30,642 nucleotides of DNA from Massilia sp. (lineage in GTDB: Bacteria; Pseudomonadota; Gammaproteobacteria; Burkholderiales; Burkholderiaceae_D). The DNA lies in contig DOUW01000263.1 in assembly GCA_003520365.1 (NCBI GenBank), forward strand, positions 1 to 30,642. The letters are read 5' to 3'. Shown piece by piece: positions 1 to 7,541 of this stretch. Position numbers and translations under genes: made by a program. Every line of letters starts with the position of its first letter. The first letter of the stretch is position 1. The notes below the pieces were generated by a model. The model was given only the letters and a program-made list of their open reading frames with translations. It was not told the DNA's origin and ran no database searches.

Positions 1-841
1 CCGCCATGACCGCCTGCCCGGCCAGCAGCATGATCGCGCCCACGCCGACCGCGATGACGGCGCTCTGGCCCACGTGCAAGGTGAACAGGGCGCGCTGGTT
101 GCCGGCCCCCGCCTCGCGCCAGTCGCGCGTGATGGCCGCGAAGCGCTCCGCCTCGAGCGCCTCGTTGGTGAAGTACTTGACCGTGTCGTAGTTGATCAGG
201 CTGTCGGCCAGGCGGCCCTTGGCCGTGGAATCGAGCTTGTTGACGCGGCGCTGGTAGACCACGCGCCGCGCCGTGAACACCAGGGTGAAGCCGGCATACA
301 GGAGGAAGGTGACGATGATGATGCCGGCAAAGCCGGCGGCGTAGCGGTTGAGCATGATGGCCAGCACCAGGCCGATCTCGACCAGGGTGGGAACGATGGT
401 GAACAGGCCGACGCCGAGCAGGAAGGCGATGCCGCTGGTGCCGCGGTCGATGTCGGGCAGCAGGCTGCCGAGCTTGCGCCGCGCGTGGAAGCGCGGGCCG
501 AGGGCATGCAGGTGGGCGAAGGTCTTTTGCGCATAGGCCGACACGGCGGCCAGCGTCACGCGCGCGAACAGCAGGTCGCGCCATTCGTTGAACAGGGTCG
601 ACGAGAAGCGCAGCAGGGCGTAGCCGGCGAGAAGGTAGGCCGGCAGACGGGCCGGCAGGCCGCCCTGCGGGAAGGCGTCGATGATGCGCTTGAGCAGCAG
701 CGGCACGGCGACGGTGGCGAGCTTGGCGACCAGCAGCAGGACCACGGCCGCGACGATGCGCCAGCGGTGGCGCGCGAGCACCTGCCACAGCTCGGCGCTG
801 ATGCGCGTGTCCGCCCGCTTGTGGTTGGCGCTGCCCGTCAT
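1..841 (-). CDS. Atm1/ABCB7-type ABC transporter, permease part (3' end cut off by window)
   Basis: This is a half-transporter whose first 280 residues are visible. The protein starts MTGSANHK and continues in one open frame to base 1. It shows several long hydrophobic helices (for example around AAVVLLLVAKLATVAVPLLL and GIIIVTFLLYAGFTLVF) of an exporter-type transmembrane domain. The segment DSLINYDTVKYFTNE is a hallmark of the Atm1/ABCB7/HMT1 group, which exports glutathione- or sulfur-linked compounds and heavy-metal conjugates across the inner membrane; that function is family knowledge. The nucleotide-binding domain would lie to the left of the window. The start at 841 is the most upstream ATG in frame; the ribosome site before it is weak. 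The substrate cannot be told from sequence. Confidence 0.85.
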   Translation of the reverse strand, partial: MTGSANHKRADTRISAELWQVLARHRWRIVAAVVLLLVAKLATVAVPLLLKRIIDAFPQGGLPARLPAYLLAGYALLRFSSTLFNEWRDLLFARVTLAAVSAYAQKTFAHLHALGPRFHARRKLGSLLPDIDRGTSGIAFLLGVGLFTIVPTLVEIGLVLAIMLNRYAAGFAGIIIVTFLLYAGFTLVFTARRVVYQRRVNKLDSTAKGRLADSLINYDTVKYFTNEALEAERFAAITRDWREAGAGNQRALFTLHVGQSAVIAVGVGAIMLLAGQAVMA

Positions 842-1112
842 CGCTCGCGTCCCGTGATGGCCTGGTCGTTGGACCGTGGACGCGCGTGGCCATCGCATTC
901 GATTGCTGTGATGGCTCAAATACTGCTCGGTTATTTCGAGAAGCTGCCAGGCGGGATGGAACACGCGCAGTCCCGAATCGGTTCCGGAGACGCAGCGCAG
1001 GCCGAAAGCAGCAGCATGCAGACCTCAGAAAGTTTCTCAGGTTGAGAAGGATTTGTCCTACAGCGAACCTAAGAAAAACCGGGAAGGAGAGCATCAAGCA
1101 AGCCGCGCGGAT
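842..1112. other. Gene-free stretch upstream of the ABC transporter
   Basis: No supported gene is seen here. Open frames crossing it have no ribosome site and are shadows of the neighbouring genes. It must hold the promoter of the leftward ABC transporter, but no clear -35/-10 pair was found. One isolated copy of GTCCTACA lies at 1055-1062 on the plus strand. The same octamer forms the distal box of the paired element near 2208-2312, but here its second box is missing. Confidence 0.5.
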
Positions 1113-1143
1113 AAAAAAACCGGCCGCCTTGCGGCAGCCGGTT
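1113..1143 (-). terminator. Rho-independent terminator of the Gln/Gly-rich protein gene
   Basis: On the minus strand an 11-bp stem with one mismatch (1118-1128 with 1133-1143, loop TTGC) is followed directly by seven T residues (complement of A1113-1119). It lies about 65 bases past the stop codon at 1207 and is oriented to end that leftward transcript. Confidence 0.88.
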
Positions 1144-1206
1144 GAGGAAGCCCGGCTGGCGCCGGAACTTATGGGAGCAGGTAGAAATCAGCTCAAAGCG
1201 AAGGTC

Positions 1207-2079
1207 TTATTTGCGCGAGAAACCGGTGTCGTCGTCCATCTTGCGGTCGCCCGCGAGCTTGTTCGCGCCTGCCGGGCTCCGCGGGTAACCGCCGGCCGCG
1301 TCGTTCGAGTCGTGCACCGGATTCGGTTCTTGCTGCATGCTGGCGCCCGGACGCCAGCCCTCGCTTTCGGTGGTCGGACCGCTGTTGCCGGGGCTGCGCG
1401 GCAGGCCACCGGTGGTGTCGTTCGACTTGTGCATTTCTGCCTGGCCCTCGGTGCCCAGCTCGCGCCCGCCGGCGCCGGTCTGCGAGCCGCCGCGGTCGGT
1501 GCTTTGCTGGGCGCCCTGGACCGAGCCGCCCTGCATCGCGCCGCGCGGGGGCTGTTGCATCGCCCGCAGGGCTTCCTGCTGCACCCCGTGGTGATGGCCG
1601 AGCGAGCCGCCCTGCAGCTCGGGCTGGCGCGGATCCTGCGGGTTCATCCGCTGCGTGGCCTGGGTGTTGCCGGCATGTTCGCCCTCGCGATGCAGGAGGT
1701 CGGTGCCGCTGTCGGCAGCGCGGTGCCCGACCGGCTGTTCGATCTGGCCATAGGCTTGCGAGCGCTGCTCCATCTGCACCTGGTGGCTGTCGGTGATGCC
1801 CTGCTGCGGCCCGCTGCCGCCGCTCTGCTGGGTCTGCATCGAGCCGCCCGGCAGGTCCCAGCGGCTGCTTTCCTCAAGCCAGGGGCCGGGACCGGCGCCG
1901 CTCTGCTGCGTGCCCATCTGGTCGATGCCCTGGCGCCCCTGCTGCTGCGAAGCGCCTTGCGGGTAGGTGTGGTCGAGCGGTGCGTCGGGACCAGTCTTGC
2001 CTTTGGCGTTCTTGTTCCACTTCTCGTTGCCGCCGTTGTTGGTCTGGTTGTTCATCTCGCTGCGTTGGTTCGCGTCCAT
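1207..2079 (-). CDS. Hydrophilic Gln/Gly-rich, probably disordered protein
   Basis: I do not recognise a family for this 290-aa protein. It is very rich in Gln, Gly, Ser and Asn, has no hydrophobic segment or signal peptide and almost no predicted core, so it is probably intrinsically disordered. Several GGS-led short repeats occur in its middle (GGSMQTQQ, GGSLGHHH, GGSVQGAQ). Near the C-terminus a 12-residue unit is repeated: SNDTTGGLPRSP at about 219-230 and SNDAAGGYPRSP at about 258-269. The start at 2079 (MDANQRSEM) is chosen because AAAGGAA lies a good distance upstream; a TTG further up in the same frame is less likely. It is divergent from a KGG stress-protein gene and shares an upstream element with it, which suggests a role in general stress or desiccation; that is inference. 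Confidence 0.72.
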   Translation of the reverse strand: MDANQRSEMNNQTNNGGNEKWNKNAKGKTGPDAPLDHTYPQGASQQQGRQGIDQMGTQQSGAGPGPWLEESSRWDLPGGSMQTQQSGGSGPQQGITDSHQVQMEQRSQAYGQIEQPVGHRAADSGTDLLHREGEHAGNTQATQRMNPQDPRQPELQGGSLGHHHGVQQEALRAMQQPPRGAMQGGSVQGAQQSTDRGGSQTGAGGRELGTEGQAEMHKSNDTTGGLPRSPGNSGPTTESEGWRPGASMQQEPNPVHDSNDAAGGYPRSPAGANKLAGDRKMDDDTGFSRK

Positions 2080-2183
2080 ATCGTTTCCTTTCAAAAAAAC
2101 GTGTTCGCTGGCGGGGCATGGGAACCCGGTGCGCCGTTGGCGCCGCCTGATCCCGCCATGATGCGCGCCCCTTCCGACATCCA

Positions 2184-2216
2184 GTATAGGAAGACGCAGC
2201 GGTAGTGTGTAGGACT
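2184..2216 (-). promoter_or_regulatory. Two-box element facing the Gln/Gly-rich gene
   Basis: Reading leftward the sequence is A-GTCCTACA, 15 bases, then TTCCTATAC. The proximal box contains CTATAC followed by T, which resembles the extended -10 used by RpoS. It lies about 105 bases before the start codon at 2079. The same boxes at the same spacing occur on the other strand at 2280-2312 in front of the divergent KGG gene. Whether these are sigma-factor -35/-10 elements or regulator sites is not settled by sequence. Confidence 0.5.
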
Positions 2217-2279
2217 AGAACTGATGGGTATTTTTGTCGAGCGGCAGTACATTTCGTAAGTGCATTTTCTCCTTCCTTA

Positions 2280-2312
2280 AGTCCTACAAAGTCATCTGAA
2301 AACGTCCTATAC
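2280..2312 (+). promoter_or_regulatory. Two-box element facing the KGG stress gene
   Basis: Reading rightward the sequence is A-GTCCTACA, 15 bases, then GTCCTATAC. Both boxes begin GTCCTA and sit 23 bases apart, about two helical turns. It lies about 125 bases before the start codon at 2437. It matches the element on the opposite strand at 2184-2216 in both box sequence and spacing, so the two divergent genes probably answer to the same sigma factor or regulator. Confidence 0.5.
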
Positions 2313-2436
2313 CCTCATCCAATTGCCCTGCCTAAGATGAATTCAACCGGACGCTCATCGGCGAATTGCGGATGGGCATCGGGTACACCTGCCGCAGGAC
2401 GCGGCGGTTTTACAAGTGAACAGGGAGAACATGATC

Positions 2437-2709
2437 ATGGCTAATCAAGGTAACAAGCAGGGCGGCAACCAGTCCAACAGCCAGAGCAGCGGCACCCGTA
2501 ATCGCGGTTTCGCTTCGATGGATCCGGCGCGCCAGCGCGAAATCGCCAGCCAGGGTGGCAAGGCAGCGCACCAGAAGGGCACCGCCCATGAATTCACTTC
2601 GGAAGAAGCACGCCGTGCCGGCAGCATGAGCCACGGCAACCGCCAGTCGGCCAGCGCCGGCTCGTCCAGCGGCTCGCGTACTTCGTCGAAGAGCCGTAGC
2701 TCGAAGTAA
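2437..2709 (+). CDS. KGG-motif general stress protein (YciG/Con-10 type)
   Basis: A 90-aa very hydrophilic protein. Residues about 24-43 read GFASMDPARQREIASQGGKA, the typical KGG stress motif. A second half-motif follows (HEFTSEEARRAG at about 51-62), but it ends in SMSHGNRQ rather than another GG. The tail is a Ser/Arg/Lys-rich low-complexity stretch. Proteins of this family (E. coli YciG, fungal Con-10) accumulate in stationary phase and under general stress; no enzyme activity is known. AGGGAG at 2422-2427 fits the ATG at 2437 (nine-base gap) and not the ATG at 2431. The mirrored two-box element upstream supports stress control shared with the divergent gene. Confidence 0.87.
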   Translation: MANQGNKQGGNQSNSQSSGTRNRGFASMDPARQREIASQGGKAAHQKGTAHEFTSEEARRAGSMSHGNRQSASAGSSSGSRTSSKSRSSK

Positions 2710-2715
2710 GGGCAA

Positions 2716-2736
2716 AACGGGGCCGCACGCCCCGTT
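2716..2736. repeat. Hairpin just after the KGG gene
   Basis: An 8-bp perfect stem, AACGGGGC with GCCCCGTT, and a 5-base loop start seven bases after the stop codon. No T run follows on the plus strand, so it is not a classical terminator. It may protect the 3' end of the mRNA. A second small inverted repeat, TACCGCC/GGCGGTA, lies further on before the true terminator at 2813. Confidence 0.5.
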
Positions 2737-2812
2737 GACCAAGGCCGTGCCGGCAGCACGCGCCTCTTACCGCCGATCGGGGCGGTAGGCAAACACACTG
2801 CAGGACCGCAAG

Positions 2813-2841
2813 ACGGGGAGCCCAGTGCTCCCCGTTTTCTT
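2813..2841 (+). terminator. Rho-independent terminator after the KGG gene
   Basis: A perfect 9-bp stem (ACGGGGAGC with GCTCCCCGT, loop CCAGT) runs into TTTCTTT. It is correctly placed to end the KGG transcript about 105 bases past its stop codon. Confidence 0.85.
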
Positions 2842-2919
2842 TCCAAAGATACACACAATTCAGGGATGGGATCAGGTAGAATCGCTGCGCCTTTTCAACC
2901 CAAACTGAGGAACATCGTC

Positions 2920-3321
2920 GTGAAAGAAGCGGTCATTCGTCAAGTCAAGAGCATGTCCATGTCGTGCGATCGCGTCGGCAATACGCTGCTCGCGAAATTT
3001 TCCACGCAAGGCGCAAGCGACGTCTGCCTGCACATCCCGGCCAACATCGTGTTCTGGCTGATCAAGCACCTGCCGGTGAACCAGGATCCGACCTTGCAGG
3101 CGCCGCCGGCACCGCCGCAGATCACCCAGTTCGACTGGCAGAACCCGAACAATCCCCGTGCGATCAGCCTGAACTGCCGCGAACTGCCGGGCAAGCTGCG
3201 CATGGCGTTCAACCTCGACCGCAAGCCGGACCTGGTCCTGGTGCTCGACCGCAGCAACGTCGAGCTGCTGCGCCAGATCCTGGTCATGTACAGCCGCGAG
3301 CTGATCAACCTCGACGCTTAA
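2920..3321 (+). CDS. Unrecognised 133-aa soluble protein
   Basis: I do not recognise this family. The GTG at 2920 is preferred as start because GAGG at 2907-2910 sits nine bases before it; translation from further upstream would add residues lacking a ribosome site. The protein starts VKEAVIRQVK and has no signal peptide or membrane segment. It alternates short beta-like stretches (DLVLVLD, DVCLHIP) with a proline-rich middle (APPAPP, about 61-66) and ends in a helix (NVELLRQILVMYSRELIN). Three cysteines (about 16, 36, 86) are not arranged as a metal site. It stands alone between a terminator and the carboxypeptidase gene 112 bases downstream. Probably a conserved hypothetical of Oxalobacteraceae; that is inference. 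Confidence 0.75.
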   Translation: MKEAVIRQVKSMSMSCDRVGNTLLAKFSTQGASDVCLHIPANIVFWLIKHLPVNQDPTLQAPPAPPQITQFDWQNPNNPRAISLNCRELPGKLRMAFNLDRKPDLVLVLDRSNVELLRQILVMYSRELINLDA

Positions 3322-3433
3322 GCGATCCCGCATCCAGCCGGAAAAGGGGCGTGGTCAAATCCGCAATACGTGCGGTACGCGCGGTTCGCGTTATCATGCT
3401 CCACTTTGTGAACAGGCCAACAAAGGATCAGCC

Positions 3434-4555
3434 ATGCCTATCAAAATCAGCCAGCATTTCGACTCCGGCGCCATCGAGGTGGTCGCCTGCGAGAATGCGA
3501 AACAGATCGACCTGAACCTGCGCCGCGACAACAACGCGGACATCCACCAATGGTTCCACTTCCGCCTGCAGGGCGCACGTGGCCAGGCTTGCACGATCCG
3601 TTTCCTGAATGCCGGCCAGGCAACCTATCCGAAGGGCTTCAAGGACTACCAGGTGGCGGCCAGCTACGACACCGAGAACTGGTTCCGCGTGCCGACCAGC
3701 TTCGACGGCCAGGTCATGACCGTCAACCACACCCCCGAGCTCGACAGCATCTACTACGCCTACTTCGAGCCCTACACCTGGGAGCGCCATCTGCGCCTGC
3801 TGGGCGAAGTGGCCGAGAACCCGATCGCGCGCGTGCACGACATCGGGACCACGCTCGACGGCCGCGACATGAACCTGGTCGTGATCGGCAATCCTAAGGC
3901 CGAGAAAAAGATCTGGGTCATCGCGCGCCAGCACCCGGGCGAAACCATGGCCGAATGGTTCGTCGAAGGCATGATGGATGCGCTGCTCGACGACGCCAAC
4001 CCGATCGCGGCCAAGCTGCTGCAGCGCGCAGTGTTCTACATCGTGCCGAACATGAACCCGGACGGCTCGGTGCGCGGCAACCTGCGCACCAACGCGGCCG
4101 GCGCCAACCTGAACCGCGAGTGGATGACGCCGACGCTTGAACGCAGCCCGGAAGTACTGTGCGTGAAGAACAAGATCCACGAAACCGGTGTCGACATGTT
4201 CTTCGACATCCACGGCGACGAAGCCTTGCCCTACAACTTCGTGGCCGGCAGCGAGATGCTGGCGGACTTCACCCCGGAGCGCCTGGCGGAGCAGAACGTC
4301 TTCATCGAGCGCTACATGGCGGCCAGCCCGGACTTCCAGAATGTCTACGGCTATGCGGCCAGCAAGTACAACGAGGAGTTGCTGACCCTGGCCTCGAAGT
4401 ACATCGGCCACACCTTCAAGTGCCTGTCGCTGACCCTGGAAATGCCGTTCAAGGACAACGCCAACCTGCCGAACCCGTACACCGGCTGGAACGGCGCACG
4501 CAGCGCCGCCCTGGGCGCCGCGATGCTGCAGCCGATCCTGCAGTCGCTGGACTGA
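3434..4555 (+). CDS. M14-family zinc carboxypeptidase (cytosolic carboxypeptidase type)
   Basis: A 373-aa zinc peptidase of the cytosolic carboxypeptidase (CCP/AGBL-like) branch of M14. Residues about 1-120 form the beta-rich N-terminal domain that marks this branch; the catalytic domain follows. Zinc ligands are H167 and E170 in RQHPGE and H260 in DIHGDE. Substrate-carboxylate contacts are in NPDG and NLNREW (N227, R228), and the catalytic glutamate is E336 in TLEMPF. All key residues are present, so the enzyme should be active. There is no signal peptide, so it is cytosolic. Eukaryotic relatives trim glutamate from protein tails; the bacterial substrate is unknown. AAAGGA lies six bases before the ATG. 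The CYTH gene begins 15 bases after its stop, so they are probably co-transcribed. Confidence 0.93.
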   Translation: MPIKISQHFDSGAIEVVACENAKQIDLNLRRDNNADIHQWFHFRLQGARGQACTIRFLNAGQATYPKGFKDYQVAASYDTENWFRVPTSFDGQVMTVNHTPELDSIYYAYFEPYTWERHLRLLGEVAENPIARVHDIGTTLDGRDMNLVVIGNPKAEKKIWVIARQHPGETMAEWFVEGMMDALLDDANPIAAKLLQRAVFYIVPNMNPDGSVRGNLRTNAAGANLNREWMTPTLERSPEVLCVKNKIHETGVDMFFDIHGDEALPYNFVAGSEMLADFTPERLAEQNVFIERYMAASPDFQNVYGYAASKYNEELLTLASKYIGHTFKCLSLTLEMPFKDNANLPNPYTGWNGARSAALGAAMLQPILQSLD

Positions 4556-4570
4556 TCGCCGGCATCGTCC

Positions 4571-5047
4571 ATGGGCGTTGAAATCGAACGCAAGTTCCTG
4601 GTCGATGGCGACGCCTGGCGCACGCTGGGCGAAGCGACCCTGCTGCGCCAGGGCTATCTGAGCGCGGATCCGGCACGCACCGTACGCGTGCGCATCGACG
4701 GCGAACGCGCTTTTCTCACCATTAAGGGCAAGAGCGTGGGTGCGTCCCGCGGCGAATGGGAATACCCGATTCCCGTGGCCGAAGCCGCGGAGCTGCTGGA
4801 CGGCCTGTGCCAGCAGCCCCTGGTCGAGAAGGTGCGGCGCCGCATCGCAGCCGGCCCGCACACCTGGGAAGTCGACGAATTCCTGGGGGCGAACGCCGGC
4901 CTGGTGGTCGCCGAGATCGAACTGGCCTCCGAAGACGAGGCCTTCGACAAGCCCGACTGGATCGGGCGCGAGGTGACGGGCGAGGCGCGCTACTTCAACT
5001 CCAACCTGATTCGTCACCCTTATTCGCAATGGAAAGATTTGGCATGA
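4571..5047 (+). CDS. CYTH-domain protein (triphosphate tunnel metalloenzyme)
   Basis: A 158-aa single-domain protein. The N-terminal EIERKFLV (residues 4-11) carries the ExExK signature of the CYTH superfamily, in which glutamates bind the metal ions and lysine the triphosphate. Basic and acidic strands follow as expected: TVRVRI, AFLTIKG, GEWEYPIP, VEKVRRRI, WEVDEF, LVVAEIELASEDE. Stand-alone bacterial members of this size usually hydrolyse inorganic tripolyphosphate rather than make cAMP; the substrate here is inferred. The stop overlaps the next start as ATGA, so translation of the serine hydrolase gene is coupled to it. The ribosome site before its own ATG is weak, which fits read-through from the carboxypeptidase gene. 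Confidence 0.93.
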   Translation: MGVEIERKFLVDGDAWRTLGEATLLRQGYLSADPARTVRVRIDGERAFLTIKGKSVGASRGEWEYPIPVAEAAELLDGLCQQPLVEKVRRRIAAGPHTWEVDEFLGANAGLVVAEIELASEDEAFDKPDWIGREVTGEARYFNSNLIRHPYSQWKDLA

Positions 5048-6204
5048 CCCTGATCACGCGGCGCACGGCGCTGGCCCTTGGATTCGCATTGATGTTGCCG
5101 GCAGGCGCAAGCTTGGCCGCCGAGCCCGCAAAACCCGCAGCCAGCTACTTCCCGCCGGCCGGAGAATGGGCGCGCAAGGCGCCGGCCGAGCTGGGCATGG
5201 ATCCGGCCGCGCTGGCCGCCGCCGTCCAGTATGCCCAGTCGCACGAGACCGAGCGCGCGCTCGATTTTTCCGACCAGGAAAAAACCTTCGGCAAGCCCCT
5301 GGGCTCGCTACCGACGCGCCGCGCCCATACCAACGGTGTGGTGATCTACAAGGGTTATGTCGTGGCCGAGTTCGGCGACACGGCTTTCGTCGATCCGACC
5401 TATTCGGTGGCGAAGAGCATGCTGGCCACCGTGGCCGGCGTGGCGCAGCGCGACGGCCGCATCGGCGCCCTCGACGAGCCCGTCGCGAAGCGCGTCAACG
5501 ATGGCGGCTATGCCTCGGCGCGCAATGCGCAGGTCACCTGGAAGCAGCACCTGCAGCAGGAAACCGAGTGGGAAGGCAGCCTGTTCGGCAAGAATGCCGA
5601 CTTCATCGGCAAGGCTGAGTTCGGCGCGGGCGAGCGCAAGCCGCGCACGCTGCAGGCGCCGGGCAGCTTCTACGAGTACAACGACGTGCGCATCAACCGC
5701 TTCGCACTGTCGCTGCTGCGCGTGCTGGACAAGCCGGTGCCCGAGGTGTTCCAGGAGCAGGTGATGGACGTCATCGGCGCCTCGAACACCTGGAAATGGG
5801 TGCCTTACCACAACAGCTACGTAGAACTGAACGGCAAGCAAGCGCCCTCGGTCAGCGGCGGCACGCGCTGGGGCGGCGGCATGTGGATCAATTCCTGGGA
5901 CATGGCGCGCTTCGGCTACCTGTGGCTGCGCGGCGGCCAGTGGAACGGACGCACCGTCGTGCCGGCCGCCTACGTCAAGGAAGCCTTGACCCCGAGCGCC
6001 CACGGTCCGGACTACGGCTACCTGTGGTGGCTCAATACCAAGGGCAAGAATTTGCCGGGCCTGCCGGCGAACGCCTTTGCCGCCCTGGGGGCAGGCAGCA
6101 ACACCATCGTGATCTCGCCGGATCACGACCTGGTGGTGGTGTGGCGCTGGCATGCCGGCAACCCCGCCGAGTTCACCAAGCGTGTGATCGCGGCGATCCG
6201 CTAA
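5044..6204 (+). CDS. Exported serine hydrolase, beta-lactamase/S12 family
   Basis: A 386-aa protein beginning MTLITRRTALALGF, a signal peptide with a twin arginine (Tat or Sec) that should be cut near SLAAEPA, placing the enzyme in the periplasm. The SxxK nucleophile motif is in YSVAKS (S121, K124). A tyrosine-asparagine motif is seen in FYEYNDVRIN, and the C-terminal part (SGGTRWGGGMWINSWDMARFG and the LGAGSNTIVISPDHDLVVV segment) is typical of class C beta-lactamase-like esterases and peptidases. The start is fixed by the ATGA overlap with the CYTH stop. True beta-lactam hydrolysis is not implied; most chromosomal members of this type have unknown substrates. It is the last gene of its unit and is followed by a strong terminator. 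Confidence 0.9.
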   Translation: MTLITRRTALALGFALMLPAGASLAAEPAKPAASYFPPAGEWARKAPAELGMDPAALAAAVQYAQSHETERALDFSDQEKTFGKPLGSLPTRRAHTNGVVIYKGYVVAEFGDTAFVDPTYSVAKSMLATVAGVAQRDGRIGALDEPVAKRVNDGGYASARNAQVTWKQHLQQETEWEGSLFGKNADFIGKAEFGAGERKPRTLQAPGSFYEYNDVRINRFALSLLRVLDKPVPEVFQEQVMDVIGASNTWKWVPYHNSYVELNGKQAPSVSGGTRWGGGMWINSWDMARFGYLWLRGGQWNGRTVVPAAYVKEALTPSAHGPDYGYLWWLNTKGKNLPGLPANAFAALGAGSNTIVISPDHDLVVVWRWHAGNPAEFTKRVIAAIR

Positions 6205-6223
6205 TAAAATAAGAACGAAAAAC

Positions 6224-6263
6224 AACGCCCCACGACTGCGCGAAGCAGTCGTGGGGCGTTTTC
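6224..6263. terminator. Bidirectional rho-independent terminator
   Basis: A perfect 16-bp stem (6224-6239 with 6245-6260) with loop GCGAA is followed by TTTTCGTT on the plus strand and by a TTGTTTTT-type tract on the minus strand. It lies between two convergent genes, 20 bases past the serine hydrolase stop and 20 bases past the DUF2863-like stop, and serves both. Confidence 0.93.
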
Positions 6264-6281
6264 GTTACGCCTTGCTTTTAA

Positions 6282-7541
6282 TTAGTGGAAGTGCTCGGTC
6301 CCGGCCGGGGTGTCCTCCGGCATTTCGGCGTGCACGAGTTCCCCCGTCGGGTCGGCGAACAGCGGCGCGCCGCAGTCGTCGCAATACTCGACCACGTAGC
6401 GCTCGTTGATGCGCTTGACGTGGGTGACGCCGGCCTCGTTCAGGTAGGCGATGATCTCGTTGACCGGCGTGAGCGGCGGCGGCAGCGTGCCGCCGAAGCC
6501 CGCGCCTTCCATCGGGCTGCCTTCCTCGTCTTCCTGGCCGTACAGCGGCCAGACGATGCCGTACACCACTTCCGGACTCTGGCGCATGGTGAAGCCGACG
6601 CGGTATTCGTCGACCTGGCCGTCGGCCGCTTCTTCGCCGAAGCCGGCGATCACGGCGCGCAGGTCGGACGGCTCGACGTCGAGCGTGTTGGTCAGATAGT
6701 GCACGGCGGCGCGGATCGAGACCGGGCGGATCAGCTTGTCGGCTTCGCGGCAGGCGACGTAATAGGCTTCCGGCAGCAACAGCTCGACGCCGCAGCCCGG
6801 CAGCAGGCGCGCGACGTTGGCCGTGGCCTGGTCGCGCCAGGCCAGCAGCGCGTTGTTGCGCTCGGTCTCGAAGACGAGCTGGTGCTGCGGCTCCTGCCAG
6901 CGGAACAGCGGCGCGCCCGCCGGGGCGACGATGGCGACCAGCAGGTAGCGGGTGTCGGCCAGGAAAGGCGCCGTCTCGGGCGCACGCACGGCCGGCTTGA
7001 TGCTGCTGCCCTTGTGCGCGGCCTGGGCCAGCTTGTGGGTCAGCGCATAGGTTTCGGCATGGCTGCGCGGCAGCTGGTCGATCGCGTACAGGGTCGGGGC
7101 CATCGCCATCCGCGTGCCTTCGGCCAGCAGGTGGGCCGAGAAGTGGGCCGACAGCGTGTTCAAGAGCTCTTGCGGAATGGTGCCGGAACCGATCGAAAAA
7201 CGGGTCCAGGCCAGGATCGGCGCGGCCACCAGCAGGGCTTGCCAGGCAACATCCTTGCCGTCCTGCTGCTCCACCATGGTCGAGGATTCGCTGACCGCTT
7301 CGACGCCGTCCATCAGCACGTCATAGGCGGCGAGATCGTCCTTGAACAAGGCGTTGAGCGCGGCGTCGATGCTGTCCTGGTGGTTGGTCTTGAGCAGCTT
7401 TTGCAGTTGCGTATCCAGTTGCCGTTCCCAGGCCCGTTCTTCGACGCGGCTGGCGGACTGCACGATGGCTTGGGCAATGCTGGAGAGACGCTGGCTTTCT
7501 GCGGAGAGTTTGTGGGATGAATCTTTGGAGGGACGACGCAT
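6282..7541 (-). CDS. DUF2863-like protein
   Basis: A 419-aa protein starting MRRPSKDSSHKLSAESQ. I match it, from memory of Burkholderiales proteins, to the DUF2863 group, whose function is unknown. It has no signal peptide or membrane helix. The start at 7541 is the first ATG that gives family-like sequence; the frame stays open upstream to 7940, but those residues are Cys/Trp/Arg-rich noise. Near the C-terminus there is a CxxC pair (C387 and C390 in CDDCGAPLF), which might bind metal but has no second pair. It stands as a single-gene unit ended by the shared terminator at 6224. Confidence 0.8.
   Translation of the reverse strand: MRRPSKDSSHKLSAESQRLSSIAQAIVQSASRVEERAWERQLDTQLQKLLKTNHQDSIDAALNALFKDDLAAYDVLMDGVEAVSESSTMVEQQDGKDVAWQALLVAAPILAWTRFSIGSGTIPQELLNTLSAHFSAHLLAEGTRMAMAPTLYAIDQLPRSHAETYALTHKLAQAAHKGSSIKPAVRAPETAPFLADTRYLLVAIVAPAGAPLFRWQEPQHQLVFETERNNALLAWRDQATANVARLLPGCGVELLLPEAYYVACREADKLIRPVSIRAAVHYLTNTLDVEPSDLRAVIAGFGEEAADGQVDEYRVGFTMRQSPEVVYGIVWPLYGQEDEEGSPMEGAGFGGTLPPPLTPVNEIIAYLNEAGVTHVKRINERYVVEYCDDCGAPLFADPTGELVHAEMPEDTPAGTEHFH

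Noticed and set aside
1055..1062. Third copy of GTCCTACA as another stress promoter
   Set aside because: The second box is missing at the required distance and no gene follows on that strand; a single octamer is not significant.
886..2205. A 439-codon open frame on the plus strand over the Gln/Gly-rich gene
   Set aside because: It has no ribosome site, crosses a minus-strand terminator and its leucine/alanine/arginine-rich translation looks like antisense noise. I weighed it because the opposite gene is itself low-complexity; the ribosome site, terminator and promoter element favour the minus strand.
5044..6204. True class C beta-lactamase giving resistance
   Set aside because: Only the general S12 fold and SxxK motif are visible; nothing shows beta-lactam specificity and the operon context does not include an AmpR-like regulator.
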